Below, piece by piece: positions 52,044 to 60,412 of a stretch of DNA of 64,000 nt. The translations under genes were made by a program, and so were the position numbers. The notes under the pieces were generated by a model. The model was given only the letters and a program-made list of their open reading frames with translations. It did not search any database and was not told the DNA's origin. The first letter of the stretch is position 1; every line of letters starts with the position of its first letter. This DNA comes from Paenibacillus sp. GTDB lineage: Bacteria > Bacillota > Bacilli > Paenibacillales > Paenibacillaceae. The stretch is from contig JAILZT010000016.1 in assembly GCA_023512345.1 (NCBI GenBank), forward strand, positions 56,311 through 120,310, in the 5' to 3' direction.

Positions 52044-52868
52044 TTATTCAGAAGCCATAGCAGCAGCCTTGGTTTCGTGAACGGTGCCAAAAGGGTGTTC
52101 AGGTGGTGCATAGATAACGTAAACTTTAAGTGGTTTATTCCCTGTATTGGTTAAATTGTGCCACTTTCCAGCTGGTACCATAATTGCGTAATCTTCAAAA
52201 GCTTCTACCTTGAAATCTAATTTGTCTTTGCTATCCCCCATTTGAACAAGTCCTTGGCCATCTTCAATACGTATAAATTGATCCGTTGTCGGATGAACTT
52301 CCAAACCGATATCATCTCCAATGTTGATACTCATCACTGTCACTTGGAAGTAATCCCCTGTCCATAAAGCCGTACGGTAAGTATTGTTTTGCTTAGTAAC
52401 TTTCTCGATATCCACTACATATGGTTTTGATCCAAAATCCATCAAGACTTCTTCATTTAATGAAGCAAAACGGACTGCATTTTCTTTTTCTCTAAAAGAA
52501 GCATGTAAAAATACATTTTGAATCAGTGGATATTGAGTTAGAGAACAGTTTTTTCTATATTCTTCAGAATCCGCTATTCCTGCTTCATAGGCTTTTTTTA
52601 GACCCTCTCTATAACTTTGAAAAGGAACTTTATCCATTTGGTACATAGGCAGTCTTCCCGTAAGTGTGGTATAAAGATTAGTCAATTGGTTTAGATGAAT
52701 TTTCTTGTTTTCCAAAGCATAATGAATATTATTTTTATGATTAAAGTTTGGTGTTGCATTAGATAACCGACTATAGAACTCAATGGTTGAAGCTTCTCTT
52801 TTTATTCCAGCTAGTATAGCTTCTAAGGTTTGTTGAGAATATGTGTACGTTCCGGGCACATAATTCAT
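52044..52868 (-). CDS. Ferritin-like domain / cupin fusion protein
   Basis: A 274-aa cytoplasmic protein. Residues about 5-130 are a four-helix ferritin-like region (ILAGIKREASTIEFYSRLSN, then NKKIHLNQLTNLYTTLTGR), with Glu and His residues that could bind metal. Residues about 150-270 are a cupin of a well-populated group: LWTGDYFQVTVMSINIGDD, LEVHPTTDQFIRIEDGQG and VPAGKWHNLTNTG, ending PPEHPFGTVHETK. ATG at 52868 follows GGGAGG; the longer frame begins with TTG and adds six codons. It may protect against or sense metal or oxidative stress; the exact role is not known. Confidence 0.8.
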   Translation of the reverse strand: MNYVPGTYTYSQQTLEAILAGIKREASTIEFYSRLSNATPNFNHKNNIHYALENKKIHLNQLTNLYTTLTGRLPMYQMDKVPFQSYREGLKKAYEAGIADSEEYRKNCSLTQYPLIQNVFLHASFREKENAVRFASLNEEVLMDFGSKPYVVDIEKVTKQNNTYRTALWTGDYFQVTVMSINIGDDIGLEVHPTTDQFIRIEDGQGLVQMGDSKDKLDFKVEAFEDYAIMVPAGKWHNLTNTGNKPLKVYVIYAPPEHPFGTVHETKAAAMASE

Positions 52869-52968
52869 TTTAATCTTTCCTCCCAAAGGTTAATAAAATC
52901 ATCTTATGCCTATGTTGGAAAAAACGTACATCGCGTCAATGAATTAAACTTATATTTATCCCTTGTTT

Positions 52969-53013
52969 TTTACAGCACGTAATCGTATATTATATATGAA
53001 TAGATGCTCATAT
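52969..53013 (+). promoter_or_regulatory. Promoter with ArsR-type metal-repressor operator
   Basis: TTTACA (52969-52974) and TATATA (52991-52996) form a weak promoter with a 16-nt spacer. Over the -10, ATATGAATAGATGCTCATAT (52994-53013) fits the ArsR/SmtB 12-2-12 pattern ATGAACA-N2-TGTTCAT at all but two positions. CzrA/CadC-type repressors bind such sites upstream of CDF and P-type pumps. No arsR gene is in the window, so the repressor would act in trans. Confidence 0.6.
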
Positions 53014-53035
53014 GTTATTGTAAAGGGGAATAATT

Positions 53036-54009
53036 ATGGTAAAAGATGCACATGCTCACCATCATCATGAACATAAACATAACCACAATAAAAAACACGC
53101 CACTCAGGATCATGATCATAATCACGGTCCGGGGCATCATCATGGTCCCAACAACAAGGCTGGACTATTGATCGCATTTATGATTACGACGGGCATCCTT
53201 CTTCTGGAGTTTTTTGGAGGTTTGATAACCGGAAGTTTGGCGTTGTTATCTGATTCGGGTCATATGTTAAGTGATTCAGCGGCCCTTGCTTTAAGCCTTG
53301 TGGCCATGGGGTTTGCAGCTAAACCCGCCACTCTCAAAAAATCATACGGATATCTACGGTTTGAAATTTTAGCTGCGCTTCTTAACGGTGTGACTCTGTT
53401 TGTTATTGCTGGTTTTATTATTTGGGAAGCCGGCCAACGTTTCTTTGAACCTCCAGTGGTGGACAGCGGATCGATGATGCTAATTGCTTTTATAGGATTG
53501 ATTGCGAATTTGTTGAGCGCTTGGTTCTTAATGCGTAAAGGGAATGTGAAAGATAACATTAACATGCGCAGCGCTTACCTCCATGTCCTAAGCGATGCAC
53601 TAGGCTCAGTGGGAGCCATTGTTGCCGGCCTTTTGATGTTGCTGTTTTCCTGGTACGTGGCCGACCCGATCATCAGTGTCATTGTTGCTCTTCTTATTCT
53701 TAAAAGTGCCTGGGGTGTAATTCGATGGGCTGTTCATATTTAATGGAAGGAACACCACTCACAATAGATACTGAGAAAGTAAAACAAACGCTGCTGCAAA
53801 TCCAGGGGGTAAAAGAAGTTCATGATCTGCATATTTGGACGGTAACCTCAGGGCGTGATTCGCTCACTTGTCATTTAGTAATTGATGAGGATGCGGACAG
53901 TCAGGAGGTCCTACAGTCGGCTATTAAGACTATTGAAGCAACATATAAGATTTCACACTCGACTATTCAAATCGAAACCTCTAATTTCCAGCATACTTCA
54001 TGCGATTAA
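53036..54009 (+). pseudogene. Cation diffusion facilitator (CzcD-like), frameshifted
   Basis: Two overlapping frames (53036-53743 and a downstream part to 54009) together make one CDF Zn/Cd/Co exporter. The His-rich N-terminus (AHAHHHHEHKHNHNKK) binds metal, and six helices with SDSGHMLSDSAAL and HVLSDALGSVG carry the metal site. The cytoplasmic domain (HILMEGTP onward, then HDLHIWTVTSGRDSLTCHL) starts in another frame. A single missing T in CATATT(T)TTAATG near 53740 makes the break. It may be real, a sequencing error in a short T run, or slippage. RBS AAAGGGG is at 53022. Confidence 0.85.
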
Positions 54010-54045
54010 GCTTAAATGGGCCAAAAAACCAAGGGGTGTGTTAAG

Positions 54046-54651
54046 ATGAGCAAATTTTTGGATTGGTATTTGTATATTTATATTTTTAGTTTCATCTTTT
54101 TTGCTATCTTTCTTAAAACATGGATGCTATATAAGAAAACGGGGATTAATCCTGTTACTTTTCAGCGAAATACCGACTCGGTTCATGATTATGTCGGCGT
54201 TTGGTTCAAGGCCATCATGGGTCTCCTATTTGTATATGTTCTTGTCAAAGAGATACTGATTATGCCTACGATCGATATTTTCAATCATATCGGCTTTCAA
54301 GCTTTAGGCATCGTTCTTACACTTAGTTCATTGTTACTTATCATTTGGGCGCAGCATGTAATGGGCAATTCATGGCGAATCGGAATTGATAGGGAACATT
54401 CAACTGGTTTGGTGATCAAAGGACCCTTTCAATGGAGTCGCAATCCGATTTTTCTAGGCATGCTAATTTCAACGTTCGGGTTAGTGGTCTTAATCCCAAC
54501 CTATCTCATGTGTTTTTTGTTTATTCTCTCGTGGTTGCTAATCAATATTCAGGTTCGTTTAGAGGAAAAATATTTAAATGAGATGCATGGGGAAACGTAT
54601 TTAGTATATAAATCAACCGTGGGGCGATTTTTGCCTAAATTGAAACATTAA
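54046..54651 (+). CDS. Isoprenylcysteine methyltransferase-like (ICMT/PEMT family) membrane protein
   Basis: A 201-aa membrane protein with about five helices. The C-terminal part shows the family's SAM-binding and substrate blocks: GPFQWSRNPIFLGMLI (RNPIF) and RLEEKYLNEMHGETYLVYKSTVGRFLP. Bacterial members are thought to methylate small lipids or thiols; substrate unknown. AAGGGG lies upstream of ATG at 54046; a frame ten codons longer overlaps the intergenic junction. It follows the CDF gene, so the two could share a message. Confidence 0.82.
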   Translation: MSKFLDWYLYIYIFSFIFFAIFLKTWMLYKKTGINPVTFQRNTDSVHDYVGVWFKAIMGLLFVYVLVKEILIMPTIDIFNHIGFQALGIVLTLSSLLLIIWAQHVMGNSWRIGIDREHSTGLVIKGPFQWSRNPIFLGMLISTFGLVVLIPTYLMCFLFILSWLLINIQVRLEEKYLNEMHGETYLVYKSTVGRFLPKLKH

Positions 54652-54675
54652 CCTAATACTAGAACAGTGAGAAAA

Positions 54676-54714
54676 TCAAGAAAACCCTATGTAAACGTAC
54701 CTAGGGTTTCTTGA
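54676..54714. terminator. Bidirectional terminator between convergent genes
   Basis: TCAAGAAAACCCTA (54676-54689) pairs with TAGGGTTTCTTGA (54702-54714) with one bulged A, and inner GTA/TAC extends it. It separates the methyltransferase-like gene (stop 54651) from the leftward exporter gene (stop 54754). Confidence 0.75.
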
Positions 54715-54753
54715 TGATCTGTAGGTTGCACGAAGGACGAGTTGTCCCTTCCT

Positions 54754-56277
54754 TTATGTTGTTTTAAAAGCATTCACTTCAGTTATACGTGTATTCTGTA
54801 CTTTTTCATTGATTGTATTGACCTCTTCCTCCTCTGTCTGCCCAACATCTTTTATGAAAAATGAAAGTAGCAGACCGACGATACCAATACCAATGATTAA
54901 AAGATATGCCTCATTTATCCCTTGAATTGTTGCTTGATTAATCAAGTTTTCCTGTGAAAAGTTCGCAGCTTCGCCAGTTGTTATCATATCCTTCATATGA
55001 GTTTTTGTACTGGACATCATGACGGTTACAAGTAAAGAAGTACCAATTGCACCCGCCACCTGTTTAATCGTATTGGAAATGGCTGTACCATGTGCATTCA
55101 GTCTAGCAGGAAGTTGATTTAACCCAGCAGTTGTAATTGGCATTAAGAACAAGGCCATTCCAAGACGGCGACCTGTAGACATCAGTAGCAAGTAAGTATA
55201 CCCGGTGGAATCCGTTAGGTTGACGAAGCCGATTGTTGTTAAGATCGTTATAGACATTCCAATAATGGACAACCACTTTGCTCCAAACCTGTCAAAAAGT
55301 TTCCCTGCCACTGGCATCATAAAAGCCATCAACAGCGCTCCGGGCAGTAACAGCATTCCAGACTCTAGTGCGGTGTAACCTCTGGCATTTTGCAAATACA
55401 GCGGGAGCAGCATCATATCTGCATACATAACCATAGTTACTGCGATATTAATTACGGTCGTCAAGGAAAACATACTGTATTTAAAAGCCCTAAGATCAAG
55501 TAACGGGTTCTTTGAGCGAAGTTGCAGCACCGTGAATATAATTAGAGAAGTAACGCCTACAGAAAGGGAACTTATTACTTCCACGCTTGACCATCCTTGA
55601 CTTCCCGCCCGACTAAACCCATACAGCAATGTACCGAATCCGATCGTTGAAAGAAGAACTCCGATCATATTAAGTTTAGGAAATGTTCGTTCAGTTACAT
55701 TTTTCAGATAGAAATGAGCGGTGATGATAATTAATACGACAACAGGAATCATTCCTTCAAACATCGCACGCCAGCTATAATGTTCCATAACATAACCTGT
55801 GACCGTTGGACCGATGGCAGGAGCAAAAATAATAGCGAGGCCAACAATTCCCATCGCAACACCTCTCTTTTCACGAGGGAACACGGTCAAGATGACATTC
55901 ATCAACAGTGGCATAATAATCCCACCGCCGACCGCTTGAACCATACGTCCAACCAGAAGAAATTCAAAGGAGTTTGTGAATGCGGAAAGCACAGTGCCTC
56001 CGAGGAATATGAACATTGAGGCTTGAAATAGCTCTCGGGTCGTAAAACGTTGCATTAGATAAGCGGTAATTGGAATGAGAACTCCGTTAACTAACATGTA
56101 GCCTGTAGTCAGCCATTGAGCTGTAGAAGCCTCGATCGAAAATTCGCCCATTAGGACTGGAAGCGCAACACTCATAATGGTTTGATTTAAAACCGCGATG
56201 AACGCTCCGAGTATCATGACAAACAGTAATGGACCTTTCTTAATGGAACTGATCTTGTAACCTGCATTTTCTTTCAT
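54754..56277 (-). CDS. DHA2-family MFS multidrug exporter (14 helices)
   Basis: A 507-aa proton-coupled exporter. Family blocks are IMSVALPVLMGEFSIEASTAQWLTTGYML (motif around the first loops), LVGRMVQAVGGGIIMPL (motif with G-x-x-R) and RLGMALFLMPITTAGLNQLP. EmrB/QacA/LmrB-type proteins pump out drugs and toxic amphiphiles. No adjacent TetR or MarR regulator is seen; the two-component system upstream on the same strand could be involved. Substrate unknown. Confidence 0.92.
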   Translation of the reverse strand: MKENAGYKISSIKKGPLLFVMILGAFIAVLNQTIMSVALPVLMGEFSIEASTAQWLTTGYMLVNGVLIPITAYLMQRFTTRELFQASMFIFLGGTVLSAFTNSFEFLLVGRMVQAVGGGIIMPLLMNVILTVFPREKRGVAMGIVGLAIIFAPAIGPTVTGYVMEHYSWRAMFEGMIPVVVLIIITAHFYLKNVTERTFPKLNMIGVLLSTIGFGTLLYGFSRAGSQGWSSVEVISSLSVGVTSLIIFTVLQLRSKNPLLDLRAFKYSMFSLTTVINIAVTMVMYADMMLLPLYLQNARGYTALESGMLLLPGALLMAFMMPVAGKLFDRFGAKWLSIIGMSITILTTIGFVNLTDSTGYTYLLLMSTGRRLGMALFLMPITTAGLNQLPARLNAHGTAISNTIKQVAGAIGTSLLVTVMMSSTKTHMKDMITTGEAANFSQENLINQATIQGINEAYLLIIGIGIVGLLLSFFIKDVGQTEEEEVNTINEKVQNTRITEVNAFKTT

Positions 56278-56397
56278 TTTGCTTATTCCTTTCAGATTTA
56301 GATTGGCTAATATTCAACTTTCCTCTTACTTGCTGAAGCAATCATACGGTCGTAAGATAAACTGAACATTAACAAATTTATTTTCTGAAATATTTTC

Positions 56398-56444
56398 ACA
56401 AAAAATAACCAAAGATAAACGTTGCCGTTTAACTTCGGTTATTT
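56398..56444 (-). terminator. Terminator of the two-component operon
   Basis: AAATAACC-AAAG and inner TAAACG pair with CGTTTA and CTT-CGGTTATTT (56403-56444). On the minus strand TTTTTTG follows. It lies 24 bp past the stop at 56468. Confidence 0.85.
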
Positions 56445-56467
56445 GCCATGCTATATCTGCTTTTGCC

Positions 56468-57538
56468 TTAACTGATCTTCTGATTCGGCAATACAACGGT
56501 TACAGTAGTACCCTTTCCTACACTACTTGTTACCTCAATTTCCCCATGGTGTAAGGATAATATTTTCTTTACTATAGTTAAGCCTAAGCCATTGCCTTCA
56601 GTTGCTCTTGATGTATCCTGTTGGTAAAACTTGTCGAACATTTTTCCCAGTGTCATCTCATCCATCCCAGGGCCATAATCTTGCACTTTGAAAATAACAG
56701 AAACGATAGAGTCATGTAGTTCGATGGATAGCTTAGCGCTTTGAGGCGAGAACTTTACAGCGTTATCCAGTATATTGACCCACACTTGGTGCAGCAATTC
56801 GGCATTTCCATAATAGTACAACTCCTCAATCTCCAACTCGAGGTCGAGTTCTTTTTCAGACCACTTTGATTCCATCATTAAGACACTTCGTCGAATGTCT
56901 TCACTAATATTGAATTTTTCTTTATCAGCAACAATAGTCTGCGTCTCAATTTTAGCAAGATTTAGTACATTGGTTGCAAGAGCAGCCAATCGGTCCGATT
57001 CACTGACGATAATGCTGAGGTATTCCTCTCTTTCTGCTTGAGAGAGACTTCCCTCCTTTAAAAGCCTTGCAAAACCACCCAAAGATACGATTGGCGTTTT
57101 GAATTCATGCGAGAAGTCATTTACAAAGTCCCTGCGCAGCATTTCAATACTGCTGAGCTCCTGCGCAGCTATATTGAAACTCTTGTAAAAATCGTTAAGC
57201 TCCCATGGGCGGAAAAAACCTCCGTAATATACACGTATATTAAAGTTGCCGTCCGCCAACTCCTTCATTGCGGTAACCATTTCGCGCAGCGGTTTCAAAA
57301 ATACTTTATTAAGCATCAATATAGTAATGAGCCCGATGATCAGACTTGTTACGTACACAACGATCAAACCGGCGCTAGGATCTTTAAAGAAATCATCCTC
57401 CAAGTACCCCATAGCATGGCCTAAATAACCTGTAACAGCGATAATTCCAAGTATAATCATGATGATGACAAACAGGCCCAACGAAGATATAAACAACCAG
57501 CCAGATTTAGAAAAAAATCTTCTGATCCTCTCAAGCAT
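56468..57538 (-). CDS. Sensor histidine kinase
   Basis: A 356-aa membrane kinase. Two helices (about residues 15-38 and 57-79) flank a very short external loop of about 20 residues, so it probably senses stress within the membrane. A HAMP segment (LKPLREMVTAMKELADGNF) follows, then the dimerisation helix with phospho-acceptor His144 in NDFSHEFKTPIVSL, and the ATP domain (HQVWVNILDNAVKFSP, DYGPGMDE, GNGLGLTIV). It overlaps the regulator gene by 8 bp. Such short-loop kinases often respond to cell-envelope-active antibiotics. Confidence 0.93.
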   Translation of the reverse strand: MLERIRRFFSKSGWLFISSLGLFVIIMIILGIIAVTGYLGHAMGYLEDDFFKDPSAGLIVVYVTSLIIGLITILMLNKVFLKPLREMVTAMKELADGNFNIRVYYGGFFRPWELNDFYKSFNIAAQELSSIEMLRRDFVNDFSHEFKTPIVSLGGFARLLKEGSLSQAEREEYLSIIVSESDRLAALATNVLNLAKIETQTIVADKEKFNISEDIRRSVLMMESKWSEKELDLELEIEELYYYGNAELLHQVWVNILDNAVKFSPQSAKLSIELHDSIVSVIFKVQDYGPGMDEMTLGKMFDKFYQQDTSRATEGNGLGLTIVKKILSLHHGEIEVTSSVGKGTTVTVVLPNQKIS

Positions 57539-58217
57539 CTACTTTCACCACCCTGTAGCCTAATCCACGCACCGTTTGAATTTCAAATTCTGTATACATC
57601 TCAAAACGATTTCGCAAACGGTTAATATGTACATTCACGGTATTGTCAGCACTTTCAGAATCTAAGCCCCAAATCTCGTCCAATAACTGCAACCGGGTGA
57701 ATATCTGCCCTGGATACGCAAGCAATTTATAAAGAAGATAAAATTCTTTTGGGGGTAACGTTTGTCTGTCTTCACCACGGCTTACCGTTAGAGCATCGTA
57801 ATCCAAAGTAACGTTTCCGATCACGATTTTATGATCGTTGACGATTTTCGAGCGACGCAGCAGAGCTTTGATACGTAACAACATTTCATCCTTGTCCACA
57901 GGTTTTGTCATGTAATCATCAGTGCCGACAATGAATCCCTGATGCTTGTCTTCCTGCAAATGTTTTGCTGTAACCATTAGGATGGGAAGTTGGCAGTTAC
58001 TGTCACGCAGTTGCTTTGTGAATTCATACCCATCCATTTTAGGCATCATAATATCGACAATAATTAAATCCACATGGTATTTATCCAATATTTCAAGTGC
58101 TTCAATGCCATCTGCGGCCATTATGGTCTCATACCCATTAGATTTGAGTATGGCAGACATGAGCTTACTGGTATTTGTATCATCTTCTACTACTAATATT
58201 TTAAATATATCCTTCAC
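57531..58217 (-). CDS. OmpR-family response regulator
   Basis: A 228-aa regulator: receiver domain (residues 1-120; acidic pair Asp12-Asp13, phospho-site Asp55 in VDLIIVDIMMPKMDG, Lys in VDKDE region) and a winged-helix DNA-binding domain (LPPKEFYLLYKLLAYPGQIF to NRFEMYTEFEIQTVRGLGYRV). It pairs with the kinase that overlaps it. Target genes may include the exporter downstream, 190 bp past the kinase gene and after a terminator. Confidence 0.93.
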   Translation of the reverse strand: MKDIFKILVVEDDTNTSKLMSAILKSNGYETIMAADGIEALEILDKYHVDLIIVDIMMPKMDGYEFTKQLRDSNCQLPILMVTAKHLQEDKHQGFIVGTDDYMTKPVDKDEMLLRIKALLRRSKIVNDHKIVIGNVTLDYDALTVSRGEDRQTLPPKEFYLLYKLLAYPGQIFTRLQLLDEIWGLDSESADNTVNVHINRLRNRFEMYTEFEIQTVRGLGYRVVKVDA

Positions 58218-58339
58218 ATCCTAATTTAATAATGACTCCTTATAAAAGATAACTATACAACACAAATCCATCATAGACAGCATTGTTAATCATCCTATTA
58301 TTTTTGAAACTGCTCAGGTTCTTGTCCAGGTTCGGTGAA

Positions 58340-58368
58340 AAATAAAAAATCCGCGCTGGGCGCGGATT
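58340..58368 (-). terminator. Terminator of the VOC gene
   Basis: ATCCGCGC (58349-58356) pairs with GCGCGGAT (58360-58367) around a 3-nt loop; on the minus strand TTTTTTATTTTT follows. It lies 32 bp past the stop at 58400. Confidence 0.9.
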
Positions 58369-58399
58369 CATATAGGGAACAGTTATGATTCTACGGTAG

Positions 58400-58777
58400 T
58401 TACTTTTTCTCCATTACCGCAAAGTAATTTCCTTCATTATCGGCAAAGTTAAATACTCTGCCTGTAGGCATACTTACAAGTTCACCGATTGTAATGTTTT
58501 TGTCCGAAAAGTCTTTATATAAGCGATCGAGGTCGTCTGAGAAAAACAATAAAGAAGGTGTATTAAGATTTATTTCAGGTTGCATTTGAGCAATCAGTTC
58601 CTTATTGTGGAGTACTATACTCGTTGCCGCTTCGTTGGTTGGGGCTATTTCAATCCATTTCATATGCTCGTTATTTTCTTCAGCAATCAAGCTAAAGCCA
58701 GCTTTTTCCGTCCAAAATTTCAAAGACTCCTCTTGATTGTTCACATACAACATAATCTGACCCACTTTATTGATCAT
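58400..58777 (-). CDS. VOC family protein (glyoxalase/bleomycin-resistance-type)
   Basis: A 125-aa protein with the duplicated beta-alpha-beta3 layout of the vicinal-oxygen-chelate superfamily. VGQIMLYVNNQEESLKFWTEKAGF opens it, a metal His is replaced here by Gln in GQIM, and ISLNE... EGNYFAVMEKK ends it. Loss of a first-half His suggests a binding role (antibiotic or small-molecule) rather than glyoxalase I. Shares its strand and a 27-bp gap with the nitroreductase gene upstream. Confidence 0.85.
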   Translation of the reverse strand: MINKVGQIMLYVNNQEESLKFWTEKAGFSLIAEENNEHMKWIEIAPTNEAATSIVLHNKELIAQMQPEINLNTPSLLFFSDDLDRLYKDFSDKNITIGELVSMPTGRVFNFADNEGNYFAVMEKK

Positions 58778-58803
58778 TCCTAATCCCCCATTTCAGTCGT
58801 TTA

Positions 58804-59289
58804 TTAAGATAAATATGTGATTTTGGACATAATCGGAGTTCTCGGCTTAGCGATTGATATTTCCTCAGCATAACCAATTCCAAATACACCTATAACATCA
58901 TGATTTTGCGGCACGCCAAGAATCTCACGATTATGGGGCAACGCCCCCAAAGAAGACCAATATCCCCCTACCCCCGCTTCATGAGCAGCTAATAAGAAGT
59001 TTTGTGCAAAACAAGAGGCAGCCATGATATTCTCGTCACGTTCGAACGGTGTTGGGGCGGGTTTTGACAATATGGCAATTACGACTGGTGCACCCCCAAA
59101 GTCCGTTTTATGATTTAACTTTGCTCTAGTATCCGGTCCGATAAAAAGTAGCTCCCACGGCTCGTTCATACGATGGTTAGGAGCATAACTTGCAGCTTCT
59201 AACCAAGAAATTAACGTTTCTTCAGGAATAGGAACCGGTGTAAATTGCTTAATAGTCCTACGAGTTTTAATAACGTCTATCATATTCAT
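58804..59289 (-). CDS. Nitroreductase family protein
   Basis: A 161-aa FMN-dependent reductase of short type. Family blocks are IKTRRTIKQFTPVPIPEETL (flavin arm), AASYAPNHRMNEPWELLFIG and LAAHEAGVGGYWSSLGAL; near the end GIGYAEE. It reduces nitro compounds or quinones using NAD(P)H. Several starts are possible: GGAGGAGG abuts an ATG at 59301 and is 12 nt from this one at 59289. It probably shares a message with the VOC gene. Confidence 0.88.
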   Translation of the reverse strand: MNMIDVIKTRRTIKQFTPVPIPEETLISWLEAASYAPNHRMNEPWELLFIGPDTRAKLNHKTDFGGAPVVIAILSKPAPTPFERDENIMAASCFAQNFLLAAHEAGVGGYWSSLGALPHNREILGVPQNHDVIGVFGIGYAEEISIAKPRTPIMSKITYLS

Positions 59290-59419
59290 TATTGGATTCA
59301 TCCTCCTCCGAAATCTCTCAAGCTGAAAAGTATGTATAAACTCTTCGGTGATAGTTTATATTTTGCCACTATCCTCATTTTATTTCAAATGTTGATTAAA
59401 AAGAATTTCTCTATTCAAA

Positions 59420-59467
59420 AATTAAAGAACCCTTCCCTTCTGTCTTCTGACAAAAAGAATGGGTTCT
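59420..59467 (-). terminator. Terminator of the SsuABC-like operon
   Basis: AGAACCC (59426-59432) pairs with GGGTTCT (59461-59467), extended by TTC/GAA; on the minus strand TTTAATTTTTG follows. It lies 7 bp past the stop of the MBL-fold gene. Confidence 0.7.
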
Positions 59468-59473
59468 CACTTC

Positions 59474-60394
59474 TTACACCAAACGAAAAGTCATTAAATC
59501 TCTACCGACTGTGATGGGGCCGCTGTAAATATCACGCATCCCATTTGTATAATTGTCTTCAGCTTCAACGGTTTCATAGGGTGCTGGGATATGGTGGGTA
59601 AGTACAAGATGTTTAACTTCGGCCTTCTTCGCTATTTCTGCGGCTTCCAGTGTGGTCGTATGATACTTGGCTGGGTTTGACAGCCCTACGGACTGATCAG
59701 GGAACTTGGCAATCAATGTATCCAGCCATTCTTTGTTATAAGCTTCATGAACAAGGAGATCAATATTACGGCTAAATGTGATCATATTCTCTACAGGAAG
59801 GGTATCACCTGAAATGACAACGGTTTTACCGTTATACTCCATTTTATAGGCAAGCGCAGGATAAACAGGCCGATGGTCCACTTCAAATGCAGTGATGGTA
59901 ATCCCGTCTTGATTATAAATGATGCCTTCGTTTCGTTCATGATATACAATCTCGGCACCTGCATCGGATGACTTATTATAGTTGACCCTCAGCTTGGCGT
60001 CGAAATCGAAAGAGTCTCTCATTTTTCCGATAATCTCTTTTGTGCTTACCGGTCCATATACATTCATAGGCCCGTTTCTTCCTTCAAACACCTGTTCATA
60101 TGTAACATGCGTCCGCCAACTGCTGATGAATACATCGAAGAATCCTGAGTTATGATCGCTGTGATGGTGCGTAAATAGAACATCAGAGACACGCTGCGGC
60201 ATAATTCCAGCTGCCAATAAGCGATCGACGGTTCCCGCTCCACAGTCAATGAGAAAAGTCTTGTCTCCGGCCAGTACCGCGACACCTGGTTTGCCCCGGC
60301 CTATAACCGCTCGTGGAGAACCGGTACCGAGCAATATGACTGTTAGCGGGTTGTCTGTTTCCGGTATCAGTTTGGTTTGGGACTGTATATACAT
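59474..60394 (-). CDS. MBL-fold metallo-hydrolase (AtsA/ElaC group)
   Basis: A 306-aa metallo-beta-lactamase-fold hydrolase. The metal site is LFTHHHSDHNSGF (HxHxDH), another His in EVDHRPVY, Asp in VISGDTLPV and His in VLTHHIPAP. It belongs to the COG1234 group that contains tRNase Z and the Pseudoalteromonas arylsulfatase AtsA. The N-terminus lacks the exosite of tRNase Z, so a phosphodiester/sulfate-ester role is more likely. GAGGTG lies 8 nt before ATG at 60394. It begins 19 bp past the substrate-binding-protein gene, so it is part of the transport operon. Confidence 0.85.
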   Translation of the reverse strand: MYIQSQTKLIPETDNPLTVILLGTGSPRAVIGRGKPGVAVLAGDKTFLIDCGAGTVDRLLAAGIMPQRVSDVLFTHHHSDHNSGFFDVFISSWRTHVTYEQVFEGRNGPMNVYGPVSTKEIIGKMRDSFDFDAKLRVNYNKSSDAGAEIVYHERNEGIIYNQDGITITAFEVDHRPVYPALAYKMEYNGKTVVISGDTLPVENMITFSRNIDLLVHEAYNKEWLDTLIAKFPDQSVGLSNPAKYHTTTLEAAEIAKKAEVKHLVLTHHIPAPYETVEAEDNYTNGMRDIYSGPITVGRDLMTFRLV

Positions 60395-60412
60395 TGAATA
60401 GCACCTCACAGA

